Assembly: GCA_943789485.1 (NCBI GenBank)
Contig: CALSUH010000001.1
Location: forward strand, 106,011 to 170,010
DNA: 64,000 bases
Source of the DNA: an uncultured Pseudomonadales bacterium
Lineage (GTDB): Bacteria; Pseudomonadota; Gammaproteobacteria; Pseudomonadales; Pseudohongiellaceae
Direction of reading: 5' to 3'
The notes beneath the pieces were generated by a model. It was given only the letters and a program-made list of their open reading frames with translations, was not told where the DNA came from and did no database searches. This document shows positions 27,235 through 36,736 of the stretch, in pieces. How positions within the stretch are numbered: position 1 is the first letter of the stretch; every line of letters begins with the position of its first letter. Both the position numbers and the translations under genes were made by a program.

Positions 27235-29172
27235 ATGGCTGGACTAATTCCACAAACATTCATCGATGACTTGCTCAGCCGAGCAGATATCGTCGAGGTT
27301 GTGGACAAGCGAGTCACTCTGAGAAAGTCTGGCAAGAACTACTCTGCTTGCTGCCCCTTCCACAAGGAAAAAACGCCGTCATTTAGTGTGCAACCCGAGC
27401 GTCAATTCTATTATTGCTTCGGTTGCGGAGCCGGCGGCAACGCCATCGGCTTCATTATGAACTTCGATCAAACAGATTTTCCGCAGGCGGTGGAATCTCT
27501 TGCGCGGGACAACGGCATGGAAGTACCACGCGAAGAAAATGCCGCAGCAACCCGCAGGCAATCGGAGAACAGCAAGCTATTCGAAGTCTTGGCGCAAGCG
27601 AGCAAATTCTATTGTCAGCAACTGCGCCGTCATGCGCAGCGTAAATCCGCCGTCGACTACCTGAAAGCTAGAGGCGTAAGCGGCGAAGTCGCTCGGGATT
27701 TCTGCATCGGTTATGCCCCGCCTGGCTGGGACAACCTATTGAAATCGATTGCTGCAGATGCCAATGAACAAAATTGTCTCCTCAAGGCTGGTATGGTTGT
27801 CGAGAAAGAAGCCCGAAAAGACGAGAGTCGCGAAAGCGGCAACACCGTCGCTGTTCGTTACTACGATCGGTTTCGTGATCGAATAATTTTCCCTATTCGT
27901 GATAGCCGCGGGCGCACTATCGCCTTCGGTGGTCGAGTTCTTGGCGATGACAAACCAAAGTACCTGAATTCCCCAGAGACGCCTGTCTTTCACAAGGGTG
28001 CAGAGCTATATGGCCTCTTCGAGGCAAAGAAGGCGAACAACAAACTCAAACGCATACTCATAGTCGAAGGTTATATGGATGTCATTGCCCTAGCACAGAT
28101 GGGTATTCGTAATTCGGTTGCCACACTGGGCACAGCGACTAGTGATCGACACCTAATTCGACTCTTTCGCCTGGTGCCTGAAGTTGTATTCTGCTTCGAT
28201 GGCGATAACGCGGGTAGAACTGCAGCATGGCGGGCCTTAGAGGCAAGCCTCTCGGAGATGCAAGATGGCCGTCAGGTGAAGTTTCTGTTTCTCCCCGAAG
28301 GTGAAGACCCTGACACATTGGTGCGCAAGATCGGCGAGACTGAGTTCAACCTATTGATCGAGAAGGCTACACCGCTGGAGCAGTTCTTCTTCGACAAGCT
28401 GTCGGAGGGACTCAACATCAGGACGATCGAAGGCAGGGCAAGATTAAGCAATGTTGCGAAGCCCTTGATCGCCAAGTTTCCGAGGGGTATCTATGGCCAG
28501 CTCATGTTGGACAAACTCTCTGAGACTCTGGGTGTTGCCAGTGAATCACTGGACAAGCTAATCGATTCACAATCGAAGCAATCGAGAGGCAGTTCAGCGC
28601 CACCACCTTCTCCCTCACCTTCTTCGGACCATTCCTCGGACCATTCTTCGCCCCTGTCAGAAGCTGCTTCCTATGGGCCCGATTTCGACCAACCCTCGAG
28701 ATCTTGGAGCCCTAGCCCAAAGCGCACAAGCTCGAACCTGAACGTCTATCGCAAGCCTGCCGCCGTGAAGGCTATTGAGTTATTAATGCAGAACCCAGAA
28801 GTCGTTTTGTCCATAACTAAGGACCTATCGCCGCTTCATTCTGCTGGAGATGAAGGCCGACAATTGCTGCTCTCTCTCATCGAGATGGTAAAGCGCGACC
28901 CCGATACCGACACCCCTACTCTGCTCGGCTATTGCAGCGGATCCCCCTTCGGCAATCAAATCACGCGACTTAAAAGCGAAAATATCACCCCCATAGAAGG
29001 GCTTGAACAGGAGTTCCTGCAAATTCTGGACAAAATAGTGTCGGATGTCGTCAAAAAACTTGAATCACAAAAACTCAGAGAGGCGCTCTCGAAGATTGCC
29101 GCTCCCAAACGCCCCGAACCAGGCGACGCGTTACCTACCGATAGCGATATCCTTCCGACTCCCCCGCTCTAG
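27235..29172 (+). CDS. dnaG: DNA primase
   Basis: DnaG makes RNA primers at the replication fork. The 645-residue protein has the N-terminal zinc-binding domain (CCPFHKEKTPSF and YYCFGCGAGGNAIGF, residues 40-65), the RNA polymerase core, and the TOPRIM fold with the catalytic glutamate in IVEGYMDVIALAQ near residue 280 and the metal site FCFDGDNAGR near residue 322. A serine/proline-rich linker (near residues 455-500, with SSDHSSDHSS) leads to the C-terminal DnaB-interacting domain. The operon order rpsU-yqeY-dnaG-rpoD is intact. Confidence 0.97.
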   Translation: MAGLIPQTFIDDLLSRADIVEVVDKRVTLRKSGKNYSACCPFHKEKTPSFSVQPERQFYYCFGCGAGGNAIGFIMNFDQTDFPQAVESLARDNGMEVPREENAAATRRQSENSKLFEVLAQASKFYCQQLRRHAQRKSAVDYLKARGVSGEVARDFCIGYAPPGWDNLLKSIAADANEQNCLLKAGMVVEKEARKDESRESGNTVAVRYYDRFRDRIIFPIRDSRGRTIAFGGRVLGDDKPKYLNSPETPVFHKGAELYGLFEAKKANNKLKRILIVEGYMDVIALAQMGIRNSVATLGTATSDRHLIRLFRLVPEVVFCFDGDNAGRTAAWRALEASLSEMQDGRQVKFLFLPEGEDPDTLVRKIGETEFNLLIEKATPLEQFFFDKLSEGLNIRTIEGRARLSNVAKPLIAKFPRGIYGQLMLDKLSETLGVASESLDKLIDSQSKQSRGSSAPPPSPSPSSDHSSDHSSPLSEAASYGPDFDQPSRSWSPSPKRTSSNLNVYRKPAAVKAIELLMQNPEVVLSITKDLSPLHSAGDEGRQLLLSLIEMVKRDPDTDTPTLLGYCSGSPFGNQITRLKSENITPIEGLEQEFLQILDKIVSDVVKKLESQKLREALSKIAAPKRPEPGDALPTDSDILPTPPL

Positions 29173-29244
29173 CGGCTTGCAAAACCAACAATTGACCCCA
29201 TGTATAGGGCCTATTCAAGGCGTGATTTAGCCTGTTTAGCGATA

Positions 29245-29272
29245 TACAAGTCGGGCTCTAAGCCTATATAAT
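29245..29272 (+). promoter_or_regulatory. Candidate promoter of rpoD
   Basis: A perfect -10 hexamer TATAAT at 29267-29272 is preceded by TACAAG at 29245-29250 with 16-base spacing. Transcription would begin about 50 bases before the rpoD ATG at 29331. A dedicated rpoD promoter downstream of dnaG is expected, since E. coli also has one within this region. Confidence 0.5.
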
Positions 29273-29330
29273 GCTCGGCTCAGTTTTATTCACCCACTAC
29301 CTGGCTCCTGCGCTAGGGAGACGAGAGTTC

Positions 29331-31172
29331 ATGGTCGACTTAATAACACCACAACCCAGCCTTAAAACACTAATCGCGAAAGGAAAGGAACAAGGCTATC
29401 TAACCTATTCCGAGGTCAACGACCACCTTCCGGAGTCTATCTCTGACCCGGATCAGGTTGAAGATATTATCCAGATGATTAATGACATGGGTATCAAGGT
29501 GTTTGAAGCAGCTCCCGATGCGGATGCATTGCTGCTCAACGAAGAAAGCGACAGCGGTGCCGACGAAGTCGCCGCCGCCGAGGCTGCAGCAGCGCTGGCC
29601 GCAGTTGAGAACGAAGCTGGCCGCACTACGGACCCAGTGCGCATGTATATGCGCGAGATGGGTACGGTCGAACTCCTAACACGCGAAGGTGAAATCGTAA
29701 TCGCCAAGCGCATTGAAGAAGGCCTGCGCGAAATAATGAATGCCATGGCCTACTTCCCAGGCACAGTTGAGCATGTACTCAATGAGTATGCGCTGGTCGC
29801 CAGTGAAGAGAGAAGACTCAACGAGCTGATAACAGGCTATCTCGATATCAGTGATGAAGCGGTTCCAGTTGGTCCACCTGCGATAAGCCAACTGACGGCC
29901 CAAGAAAAACAAGACAAAAAAGATGCTGGCATTGAGGACGATGAGGATGAAGTACCAGTTGGCCCTGATCCAGAAGAAGCTAAGGTTCGCTTTACTGAGT
30001 TAGCAGTGCAATACGAGCTGGCCACTACTGTAGTTGCCAAGCGTGGACGCCTTAACGAAAAATCCAGAGAAGAGCTCGCGACACTGGGCGAACTATTCAA
30101 GAGTTTCAAGCTAACTCCGCGTCAATTTGAGCCACTGCTCAGCCATGTTCGCGCCGTGCTTACTCGACTGCGTCGTCATGAGCGCACCATCATGAGCCTA
30201 GTTATTCGCAGTGCAAAGATGCCACGCAAAGTCTTCATCGCCAGCTTTCCCGGCAGCGAAGTGAACCCTAAATGGATCGACAAGCACATCAAGGAAAAGG
30301 AAGCCTACTCGGAGTTATTAGTTAACGTTAAGACCGAAGTATTGCGCGCTCAAAAGAAAATTCGTCTCATCGAAGAAGAGACTGGCCTGAAAATCGCTGA
30401 GATAAAAGATATCAATCGAAAGATGTCGATAGGCGAAGCGAAGTCACGACGCGCGAAGAAGGAAATGGTTGAGGCTAACCTGCGTTTGGTGATCTCCATC
30501 GCGAAGAAATACACGAACCGCGGTCTACAGTTTCTAGATCTAATTCAGGAAGGCAACATCGGCCTGATGAAGGCCGTAGACAAATTCGAATATCGACGCG
30601 GCTATAAATTCTCCACTTATGCTACGTGGTGGATTCGACAGGCGATTACACGCTCTATCGCTGACCAGGCACGCACCATTCGTATTCCTGTTCACATGAT
30701 CGAGACAATCAACAAATTAAATCGCATCTCCCGCCAAATGGTTCATGAGAAGGGCCGCGAGCCAACTCCAGAGGAGTTGGGCGAGCGCATGGAAATGTCG
30801 GAAGACAAAGTCCGCCGCGTGCTGAAGATCGCGAAAGAGCCTATCTCCATGGAGACACCCATTGGCGATGATGAAGATTCGCATCTTGGCGATTTCATCG
30901 AGGATGCCACCGTAGACTCACCAGTGGATTCGTCTATCGATGAAGGCCTGCGCGAAGCAACTAAAGATGTTCTGGGCAGCCTGACAGCAAGAGAAGCAAA
31001 GGTACTAAGAATGCGCTTCGGTATCGATATGAATACCGACCACACGCTAGAGGAAGTGGGCAAGCAATTTGATGTGACCCGTGAGCGCATACGCCAGATC
31101 GAAGCGAAGGCACTACGTAAACTGCGCCATCCGACACGCTCGGATCATCTGCGCAGCTTTCTCGACGAGTAG
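29331..31172 (+). CDS. rpoD: RNA polymerase sigma factor RpoD (sigma-70)
   Basis: Primary housekeeping sigma factor, 613 residues. Region 1.1 shows [19 protein letters not shown]. An acidic, alanine-rich linker follows ([17 protein letters not shown]). Region 1.2 is [11 protein letters not shown], regions 2.3-2.4 include [18 protein letters not shown], region 3 begins RTIRIPVHM, and region 4.2 has [16 protein letters not shown]. The ATG at 29331 has AGGGAG upstream and lies after the predicted promoter; the open frame back to 29271 overlaps that promoter, so the shorter start is preferred. Confidence 0.97.
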   Translation: MVDLITPQPSLKTLIAKGKEQGYLTYSEVNDHLPESISDPDQVEDIIQMINDMGIKVFEAAPDADALLLNEESDSGADEVAAAEAAAALAAVENEAGRTTDPVRMYMREMGTVELLTREGEIVIAKRIEEGLREIMNAMAYFPGTVEHVLNEYALVASEERRLNELITGYLDISDEAVPVGPPAISQLTAQEKQDKKDAGIEDDEDEVPVGPDPEEAKVRFTELAVQYELATTVVAKRGRLNEKSREELATLGELFKSFKLTPRQFEPLLSHVRAVLTRLRRHERTIMSLVIRSAKMPRKVFIASFPGSEVNPKWIDKHIKEKEAYSELLVNVKTEVLRAQKKIRLIEEETGLKIAEIKDINRKMSIGEAKSRRAKKEMVEANLRLVISIAKKYTNRGLQFLDLIQEGNIGLMKAVDKFEYRRGYKFSTYATWWIRQAITRSIADQARTIRIPVHMIETINKLNRISRQMVHEKGREPTPEELGERMEMSEDKVRRVLKIAKEPISMETPIGDDEDSHLGDFIEDATVDSPVDSSIDEGLREATKDVLGSLTAREAKVLRMRFGIDMNTDHTLEEVGKQFDVTRERIRQIEAKALRKLRHPTRSDHLRSFLDE

Positions 31173-31184
31173 AATTAAGAGCCT

Positions 31185-31213
31185 CGGCATCACTTCATAG
31201 TGCAGTGGTGCCG
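31185..31213 (+). terminator. Terminator-like hairpin after rpoD
   Basis: CGGCATCACT (31185-31194) pairs with AGTGGTGCCG (31204-31213) with one wobble, forming a 10-bp stem 13 bases after the rpoD stop. A short TTTT appears eight bases later, so termination may be weak or Rho-assisted. Confidence 0.5.
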
Positions 31214-31285
31214 CCTCAGCTTTTCCGCGCCCCTATTCCGTATTAATCACAAAAAAGGATTTATAAAGTAATTCAGGAGAGTTTA

Positions 31286-32026
31286 ATGCCCGGCGTTTCA
31301 ATCAAAGATAAAGTAGTACTAGTTTCCGGTTCCAATCGCGGCATTGGCAAGAGTTTTGCGATCCAAGCTCTGGAAATGGGTGCGAAGAAAGTTTACGCAG
31401 CGGCAAGAGATAAATCTAAACTGGCAGAACTTGCCACGAAGTATGGTGACAAGATTGTTCCTCTAACTCTGGATGTCACAAATCAAGACCAAGTAACTGC
31501 AGCAGCGGACGCAGCTGGCGATGTTGAAGTACTCATCAACAACTCAGGCATGGGCGGGGGCGGACCGATGGTCGGCAACCCTAATGAGGCAGGCCAACGC
31601 ATGGAAATGGAAGTTAACTATTTTGGCATCATAAAAATGTGTGACGCCTTTGCCCCTATTCTGGGCGCAAACGGTGGCGGCGCTATCGTGAATATTCTCT
31701 CGATTGCCGGTCTTAGCAGTTTTGCTTTCGCGCCAGGTTATTCAGCATCGAAGGCTGCCGGCCGCTCACTGACCCAGGCACTACGCGTAGAACTCGCTAA
31801 GCAGGGCACGTTGGTCTCCGGCGTATTCCCCGGCCCAGTAGACACTGACATGGCCAAGAACCTACCCATGGACAAGGCCTCGCCCGATTCCGTTGTGAGT
31901 CATGTCTATGAAGAGATAGCCAAGGGCTCTGAGGACATCTACCCAGACCCATTCGCTGTCCAGTTCGCTGCAGGCGTGCAGGCAGACTTCAAGGCTGTAG
32001 AAAAAGCGAACGCGGCAGGCTTTTAG
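31286..32026 (+). CDS. Short-chain dehydrogenase/reductase
   Basis: This is a 246-residue classical SDR with the cofactor loop SGSNRGIGKSFA near residue 15, NNSGMGGGG replacing the usual NNAG, a catalytic serine in NILSIAGLSS, and YSASKAAGRSL near residue 155. VFPGPVDTDMAKN follows. The substrate cannot be assigned. A strong ribosome binding site (CAGGAGAG) precedes the ATG. It is the last core gene before the tRNA and stands alone, with a hairpin separating it from rpoD. Confidence 0.88.
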   Translation: MPGVSIKDKVVLVSGSNRGIGKSFAIQALEMGAKKVYAAARDKSKLAELATKYGDKIVPLTLDVTNQDQVTAAADAAGDVEVLINNSGMGGGGPMVGNPNEAGQRMEMEVNYFGIIKMCDAFAPILGANGGGAIVNILSIAGLSSFAFAPGYSASKAAGRSLTQALRVELAKQGTLVSGVFPGPVDTDMAKNLPMDKASPDSVVSHVYEEIAKGSEDIYPDPFAVQFAAGVQADFKAVEKANAAGF

Positions 32027-32094
32027 GGCTTACCAACAGCCACACAATTAAGTAGAATTCAGTTCCTTTTGTAGCCATAGCAGTCTGAGTTAAA

Positions 32095-32215
32095 GCTCGG
32101 AAAGTTATGACAAGGCCCGAGCATTGTAGGCGAGGCGTCAATTTTTCGATTGAAGGAGCGTACTGGAGTACGTGACTAAGAGAGAACAAATTGAACAACG
32201 CAGCATACGATGCTC
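32095..32215. other. Structured non-coding stretch upstream of tRNA-Ile
   Basis: Several stems nest in this 120-base stretch: GCTCGG/CCGAGC (32095-32100 with 32117-32122), GAGCAT/ATGCTC (32120-32125 with 32210-32215), and CGTACT-GG-AGTACG (32159-32172). No reading frame of note is present. It could be a small RNA, a leader, or a member of an intergenic repeat family; the sequence alone does not decide. Confidence 0.35.
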
Positions 32216-32229
32216 AGGAGAAGATCAAA

Positions 32230-32306
32230 GGGCCTATAACTCAGCTGGTTAGAGTAGCGGACTCATAATCCGTTTGTCCGGGGTTCGAGTCCCTGTGGGC
32301 CCACCA
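32230..32306 (+). tRNA. ileX: tRNA-Ile (anticodon CAT)
   Basis: A 77-base tRNA with the 3' CCA encoded. The acceptor stem GGGCCTA pairs with TGGGCCC with one U-G pair, the anticodon arm is GCGGA-CTCATAA-TCCGT, and the T arm is CGGGG-TTCGAGT-CCCTG. The CAT anticodon with the ACTCATAATC loop context matches bacterial tRNA-Ile2, in which C34 is changed to lysidine by TilS so that it reads ATA; elongator or initiator Met is less likely from this context. Its 3' end is the integration site of the island. Confidence 0.93.
32259..32306 (+). repeat. attL: 48-bp island attachment repeat within tRNA-Ile
   Basis: This 3' part of the tRNA (anticodon loop to CCA) is repeated without mismatch at 51625-51672. 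The repeat ends exactly at the CCA, as expected for tRNA-targeting integrases, and the tRNA remains intact on this side. Confidence 0.92.
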
Positions 32307-32310
32307 AATA

Positions 32311-32347
32311 AAAAGCCCGATCACTAGTGAGTGGTCGGGCTTTTCTT
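32311..32347 (+). terminator. Rho-independent terminator after tRNA-Ile
   Basis: GCCCGATCAC pairs with GTGGTCGGGC (one wobble) around a 6-base loop, flanked by AAAA and TTTT. It ends the tRNA transcript and lies on the island side of attL, so the island supplied it; a second strong terminator past attR at 51682-51723 is probably the original one. Confidence 0.85.
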
Positions 32348-32381
32348 GTCATGTGGCTTAGCGCCAAATCGCAACGCTCCA

Positions 32382-32407
32382 AACTACTGTATATTTACTC
32401 TGACCCC
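32382..32407 (-). repeat. Dispersed repeat, left copy of a 26-bp inverted pair
   Basis: Read on the minus strand this segment contains CAGAGTAAATATACAGTAGT. It matches 34210-34235 with one mismatch over 26 bases in inverted orientation, and a related sequence forms the palindrome at 55710-55753. Confidence 0.8.
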
Positions 32408-32506
32408 ATTTATTAACTCGGTTTTCATCGAAGAACTAGTAGACTTAGATGGAGGCAGCCCCTATATTTCCTGTGCACATAAATCTGATTAACAGGAATA
32501 GATGCC

Positions 32507-33406
32507 ATGCTCACAAACCTTCGATCCCGAATAATTCTCACTGTCGCAGTCATCATTGCTCTGACGATAGGAACTGCCTCCGCGGCCGAGTTACAGTATC
32601 AAGGTCCAGTCACTCTCGAAGGCACCGAGCAATTTACCCTTACTGCGCAAGCCATTGATCAGGTATTTCGCATTGATGTAGCCCTACCGTCCAGTTATGG
32701 GCAAACAGACCAGAACTACCCCGTGGTCTATATGATGGACAGCAATTTAATGTTTACGGGCGTGATGAACGGAGCGTGGGGCCTACAGTTTGGACAGGAA
32801 GTTCCCGAAGTCATTATTATCGGCATCGGGTACGCCGTCGAAAATCTTTTAGAAGTTGTTACTCTTCGCAATCGAGATCTGCTGCCAACCAATGATCCAG
32901 AATTTGAAGCCCAAAATGGTATGCCGGATGATCTCAGCACCGGAGGTGCGGAGGCGTTTTTGGCATTCATTAACGAAGAAGTTAAGCCAGCCATGAACGC
33001 GCGTTATCGTATCAATACCGACAGTCAGTCCTTAGTGGGTTATTCATTTGGTGGAGAATTCTCACTGTTTACTTTATTCACTCACCCCGATGCATTCGAT
33101 AACTATGTCATTGGCAGTCCCTCCATCTGGTGGCACGATACGGTGATCTTCGACTACGAAACGCGCTATGCCGATGCTCACGATGATCTGCCGAAGAATG
33201 TCTACATATCTTCCGGCGCGTTGGAAGAGGCGCCGGACGGCGACGATTTCATGATGGTTAGCAACGCCAGGAAAATGACAGAGTTACTACAGTCACGCAA
33301 CTATCCCAACCTAAAAGTCAGCTACAAAAATTTCGCAGACGATACACATGCTACGTCCTATTTGCCTTCGGCGATACAGGGCCTTCGATTCGTATTGGGA
33401 GATTGA
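32507..33406 (+). CDS. Secreted alpha/beta-hydrolase (esterase D/IroE-like)
   Basis: A 299-residue exported hydrolase. A signal peptide (IILTVAVIIALTIGTASAA) precedes a putative-esterase fold. The nucleophile elbow is GYSFGGEFS near residue 180, an aspartate-rich segment precedes the likely catalytic histidine in DDTHATSYLP near residue 284. Members hydrolyse siderophore lactones or acyl esters; the substrate is unknown here. AGGA lies upstream of the ATG. It is the first gene of the island, between two inverted repeat copies that also enclose the P460 gene. Confidence 0.82.
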   Translation: MLTNLRSRIILTVAVIIALTIGTASAAELQYQGPVTLEGTEQFTLTAQAIDQVFRIDVALPSSYGQTDQNYPVVYMMDSNLMFTGVMNGAWGLQFGQEVPEVIIIGIGYAVENLLEVVTLRNRDLLPTNDPEFEAQNGMPDDLSTGGAEAFLAFINEEVKPAMNARYRINTDSQSLVGYSFGGEFSLFTLFTHPDAFDNYVIGSPSIWWHDTVIFDYETRYADAHDDLPKNVYISSGALEEAPDGDDFMMVSNARKMTELLQSRNYPNLKVSYKNFADDTHATSYLPSAIQGLRFVLGD

Positions 33407-33579
33407 GTTCATCTTTCTCAGCCACATCTTGCCTATTTAAACGTGCTTTTCATCTAGAATTGGAAAGCCCCATACGATAATTAGGTAACGGGGTTGTTGG
33501 ATGAAAACTCGCTCCGAGAGCAGCCTTGTAACTGGAACTAGTGCGGTGATCAATTTGTGTGTTCAATTTAGATCGGTGA

Positions 33580-33625
33580 CCGCTTCTGGCCGAAAGCGGA
33601 CATTTTAAAACGTGGTCTGTCCCCG
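33580..33625 (+). repeat. Dispersed short repeats upstream of the P460 gene
   Basis: Two short motifs lie here: CCGCTTCTGGCCGAAAGC (33580-33597), found identically at 34243-34260, and CGTGGTCTGTCCCCG (33611-33625), found at 62333-62347 and inverted at 62273-62287. The first forms a hairpin with the following bases (GACCGCTT/AAGCGGAC). They lie between genes and look like REP-type elements. Confidence 0.7.
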
Positions 33626-33654
33626 TTTATACAATTAATCAGGAGTCAACGCGC

Positions 33655-34185
33655 ATGTTTAAATCACAACTTAAAGCACTTTCCTTAATCGTCTTTTCTT
33701 CGTTAGTTGTCAGCCAGAGTTATTCGGCTGACGACAGCAAGAAACTCGAAGTCTCAGAATCCGCCTTCAAATGTATAAGTGCGTTAGCGGCGAGCGGAAG
33801 ATTTTTTGTTGATAACATTTTGGGGAATCTGGATGCAACTCTGGCGGTCGCCAATTCCAATAGTGGAGGTAATTACCCTCCCGGATCTTTACTGACTCTA
33901 GTTCCTGACGAAGCGATGATTAAGCATCAGCAAGGTTGGAATCCAGCCACCAACGACTGGGAATTTTTCCTGCTAGATCTTTCTGCAGAAGGCGCTAGTA
34001 TTTCCGCGCGAGGCGGCGCTGAAGTGGCTAGTCCATCGGGAAGCTGTTTTGGCTGCCACCAGCTGGCACGCCCCGAGTGGGATCTGGTCTGTGGCGTCGA
34101 TCACGGCTGTGCACCGATTGCATTTAACCTTGAACAAATTCGAGCTGCCCAAGCGATGGATCCGCGGTGCACTAACGAAAACTAA
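33655..34185 (+). CDS. Cytochrome P460-like haem protein
   Basis: A 176-residue exported protein with a signal peptide (LIVFSSLVVSQSYSA) and a single c-type haem motif, SCFGCHQLA, near residue 128, followed by WDLVCGVDHGCAPI with two further cysteines. The layout of a beta-rich domain followed by a CxxCH in the C-terminal third fits the cytochrome P460 / cytochrome c' beta family, whose members oxidise hydroxylamine or bind NO. The cross-linking lysine that defines true P460 cannot be confirmed by eye. AGGAG precedes the start. Confidence 0.72.
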   Translation: MFKSQLKALSLIVFSSLVVSQSYSADDSKKLEVSESAFKCISALAASGRFFVDNILGNLDATLAVANSNSGGNYPPGSLLTLVPDEAMIKHQQGWNPATNDWEFFLLDLSAEGASISARGGAEVASPSGSCFGCHQLARPEWDLVCGVDHGCAPIAFNLEQIRAAQAMDPRCTNEN

Positions 34186-34209
34186 GGCTTAACAATTAAA
34201 CCTAGGAAA

Positions 34210-34260
34210 GGGGCCAGAGTAAATATACAGTAGTTAAAGTGTCCGCTTCTGGCCGAAAGC
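34210..34260 (+). repeat. Dispersed repeats between the P460 and amidohydrolase genes
   Basis: The segment 34210-34235 is the inverted partner of 32382-32407 (25 of 26 bases). It is followed directly by CCGCTTCTGGCCGAAAGC at 34243-34260, an exact copy of 33580-33597. These repeats bracket the esterase-P460 gene pair. Confidence 0.8.
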
Positions 34261-34330
34261 AGCCGGTCAACCGAATGATAAAATCGTCGTCGTGATATCA
34301 AGGCTTAAGCAATCTCACTAGGAATCAATT

Positions 34331-35902
34331 ATGCGAAAAATACTTGTCCTGCTGTTACTCACGGTTTCCTGCAAGATTCTAGCCCAATCAATTCTGCCTG
34401 GGGAGGAGAGCGCCATTCGTGCAGTTCGCGATGGCATTCAGATTCCCGCCCAAGCCCCTAATAGAGGACGAGGAACCGGGCCATTTGAAACCTTAATCAT
34501 AAAAGATGTCATGCTGATCAGTGGTGAGGGCGCACCACCAAGGGGCCCAGTATCTATCGTTATTAAAAATGACCTGATTGAGTCCATTGTCGGCTCAGCA
34601 CCCAGCATAGCTAATGCCGAAGTAATTGATGCCTCGTCTATGTATGCATTGCCAGGCTTTATCGACTCCCATGTCCATATTGGCAATACTGGTCAGGGGC
34701 TCACTGGCCCCATTACACCTCCTGAGTACGTGTTTAAACTTTGGTTAGCCCATGGCATTACTACTGTCAGAGAGGTGGGCTCAATCATGGGGCTGGATTG
34801 GACAGTCGAGCATGCAAGACGGAGCGATGTCGGAGAAATCACCGCGCCCCGAATTGTCGCATATGCCATGTTTCCGGGCGGGAGCATTACTGGGGCTTCA
34901 GAAGCAAAGGCATGGGTTGAAGAAGTTTATCGTCGTGGAGCCAAAGGTGTAAAACTCCGCGGAGCCACTATAGATGCGACTCGAGCGATCTATGAAACCG
35001 CTGCTGCATTGGGCATGGGCACTGCTAGTCATCATGATCAAACCTCTGTGTACTCAGTCAATGTGTTAGACAGCGCGCGTATGGGGCTCGACAGTATGGA
35101 ACATTGGTACGGACTTCCAGAATCCCTGTTCACCGACCGCACCATTCAAGATTACCCAGCGGACTATAACTATTCACACGAGCAATGGCGCTTCGGTGAG
35201 GCGGGCCGGCTGTGGAAACAAGCGGCACCGCCAGGCTCTGACAAGTGGAATGAAGTGAGAGATGAGCTTATAGCCCTGGACTTTACTCTGTCACCCACGT
35301 TCACCATCTATGAGGCTAATCGGGATGTTATGCGTGCACGAGATGCTGAATGGCACGCCACCTATACTTTGCCTGCACTACAACAATTTTTCATGCCCGA
35401 CCCAAGGTTACATGGATCTTATCATTTCGACTGGACAACGGCTGATGAGGTGGCGTGGCGTGAGAACTTTCGCTTATGGATGGATTTTGTTAGTGATTAT
35501 AAAAACCACGGCGGCAGAGTGGTCACGGGCTCTGATGCTGGTTTTATATTCAAGCTATTTGGCTTTGCCTATGTGCGCGAGCTGGAACTGCTTCAAGAAG
35601 CAGGCTTTCACCCGTTAGAAGTAATCCAAGCTGCCACACTCAATGGAGCAGAGTTATTGGGCATGGAAAAAGAAATTGGATCACTGGTGCCTGGCAAGAA
35701 AGCCGATATCGTCTTGGTGTCTGAGAATCCCGTTGCCAATTTCAAAGTGCTCTATGGCACCGGCCACATGAAACTGAATCTAGTCAGTGGCGAGTTAGAA
35801 CGAGTTGGTGGTGTGAGCTACACCATTAAAGACGGTATCGTCTTTGATGCTAAGCAACTTCTTGAGGATGTAGCCACAATGGTAAGAATTACAAAAGACT
35901 AA
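34331..35902 (+). CDS. Exported amidohydrolase (imidazolonepropionase-like)
   Basis: A 523-residue metal-dependent hydrolase with a signal peptide (ILVLLLLTVSCKILAQ). The first metal-binding motif GFIDSHVHIGN is near residue 114, a carboxylated-lysine candidate lies in RGAKGVKLRG near 202, a histidine motif in GTASHHDQT near 236, and the last aspartate in VVTGSDAGF near residue 398. The C-terminal LGMEKEIGSLVPGKKADIVLV is the usual end of the amidohydrolase superfamily. The substrate could be a cyclic amide, a dipeptide or a lactone. The next element downstream is an IS6 copy. Confidence 0.85.
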   Translation: MRKILVLLLLTVSCKILAQSILPGEESAIRAVRDGIQIPAQAPNRGRGTGPFETLIIKDVMLISGEGAPPRGPVSIVIKNDLIESIVGSAPSIANAEVIDASSMYALPGFIDSHVHIGNTGQGLTGPITPPEYVFKLWLAHGITTVREVGSIMGLDWTVEHARRSDVGEITAPRIVAYAMFPGGSITGASEAKAWVEEVYRRGAKGVKLRGATIDATRAIYETAAALGMGTASHHDQTSVYSVNVLDSARMGLDSMEHWYGLPESLFTDRTIQDYPADYNYSHEQWRFGEAGRLWKQAAPPGSDKWNEVRDELIALDFTLSPTFTIYEANRDVMRARDAEWHATYTLPALQQFFMPDPRLHGSYHFDWTTADEVAWRENFRLWMDFVSDYKNHGGRVVTGSDAGFIFKLFGFAYVRELELLQEAGFHPLEVIQAATLNGAELLGMEKEIGSLVPGKKADIVLVSENPVANFKVLYGTGHMKLNLVSGELERVGGVSYTIKDGIVFDAKQLLEDVATMVRITKD

Positions 35903-35943
35903 ACAGAGTGTACAGTCCACGCTAATAATTGATGCGAAATTAA

Positions 35944-36731
35944 GGTATTGACAAGTTAACTGTCTCAATCGGCAAAAGCCCCGATTAGGAACTCCTATAT
36001 TGCCACTGCCTTTTCCCAAGACGCAAAAGCTCGCAGTCGGAAATATCGGTAGTTTTTGGCTGACACCAAATGTCTGCCTAGGTTAAATAAGTTATAGACA
36101 GCAGCATGAGCACCCAAGAATCGTTGTGCTTGATGTATCGATTTGAACTTACGCATCCCCCGCTCCCTAACTCGCGTAGGTTCGTGTGAAAGCTCGCTAC
36201 GATTGTTGGCATACTGCGATGTGTCGTGAATCGTTTGAGGGATAAGTTCTCTATGAGCCACGTTGTAGCTTCGCAATTTATCCGTAACAATCTTTCTCGG
36301 CTCACCTCTATGTTTCCTCAGCAGCCGCTAAAAGAACCGCTTTGCAGCCTTTCCATCACGTCGCTTCTGAAGAAATACGTCCACCACTTCACCATCCTGA
36401 TCGACCGCTCTCCATAGATAATGTTGCTTACCCTGGATCTTCACAAATACTTCATCGATGAAGAAGGTATCGCCGTATCCCTGATGCTTTCTTCTCAAAC
36501 GTTGGGCGTACTTCGGCCCGAACTTATTGCACCATAGACGAATGGCTTCATAGCTCACCTCAACGCCTCGTTGTGACATCAAATCTTCGATATCGCGATG
36601 GCTGAGGGCAAATCGATGGTAGAGCCATACGGCGTATTGGATGATTTCGGGCGGGAAGCGATGGCGCTTGTATAATTTTGGTTGAGTCATGAGCTGAATA
36701 CTGGCAGATTGGAAGCTAACTTGTCAGTACC
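35944..36731 (-). mobile_element. IS6-family insertion sequence, copy 1
   Basis: This element of about 788 bases is bounded by terminal inverted repeats of the form GGTA(C/T)TGACAAGTTA. It is closely related to the intact copy at 46377-47165 and in the same orientation. No 8-bp target duplication is visible, which suggests that flanks were deleted or exchanged after insertion. Confidence 0.88.
35995..36690 (-). pseudogene. IS6-family transposase with in-frame TAG stop
   Basis: The 232-codon frame has the same length as the intact transposase of copy 3, but codon 121 is TAG (36328-36330) after DGKAAKRFF, where copy 3 has a lysine codon. The N-terminal helix-turn-helix (LSHRDIEDLMSQRGVEVS) and the first DDE aspartate (FFIDEVFVKI) precede the stop; the second aspartate and the glutamate follow it, so the truncated product would lack the catalytic site. 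Confidence 0.88.
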
Positions 36732-36736
36732 CAAAA

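Noticed and set aside
29271..29330. N-terminal extension of RpoD by 20 residues
   Set aside because: It starts inside the predicted -10 element, has no ribosome binding site, and is not part of the sigma-70 family start.
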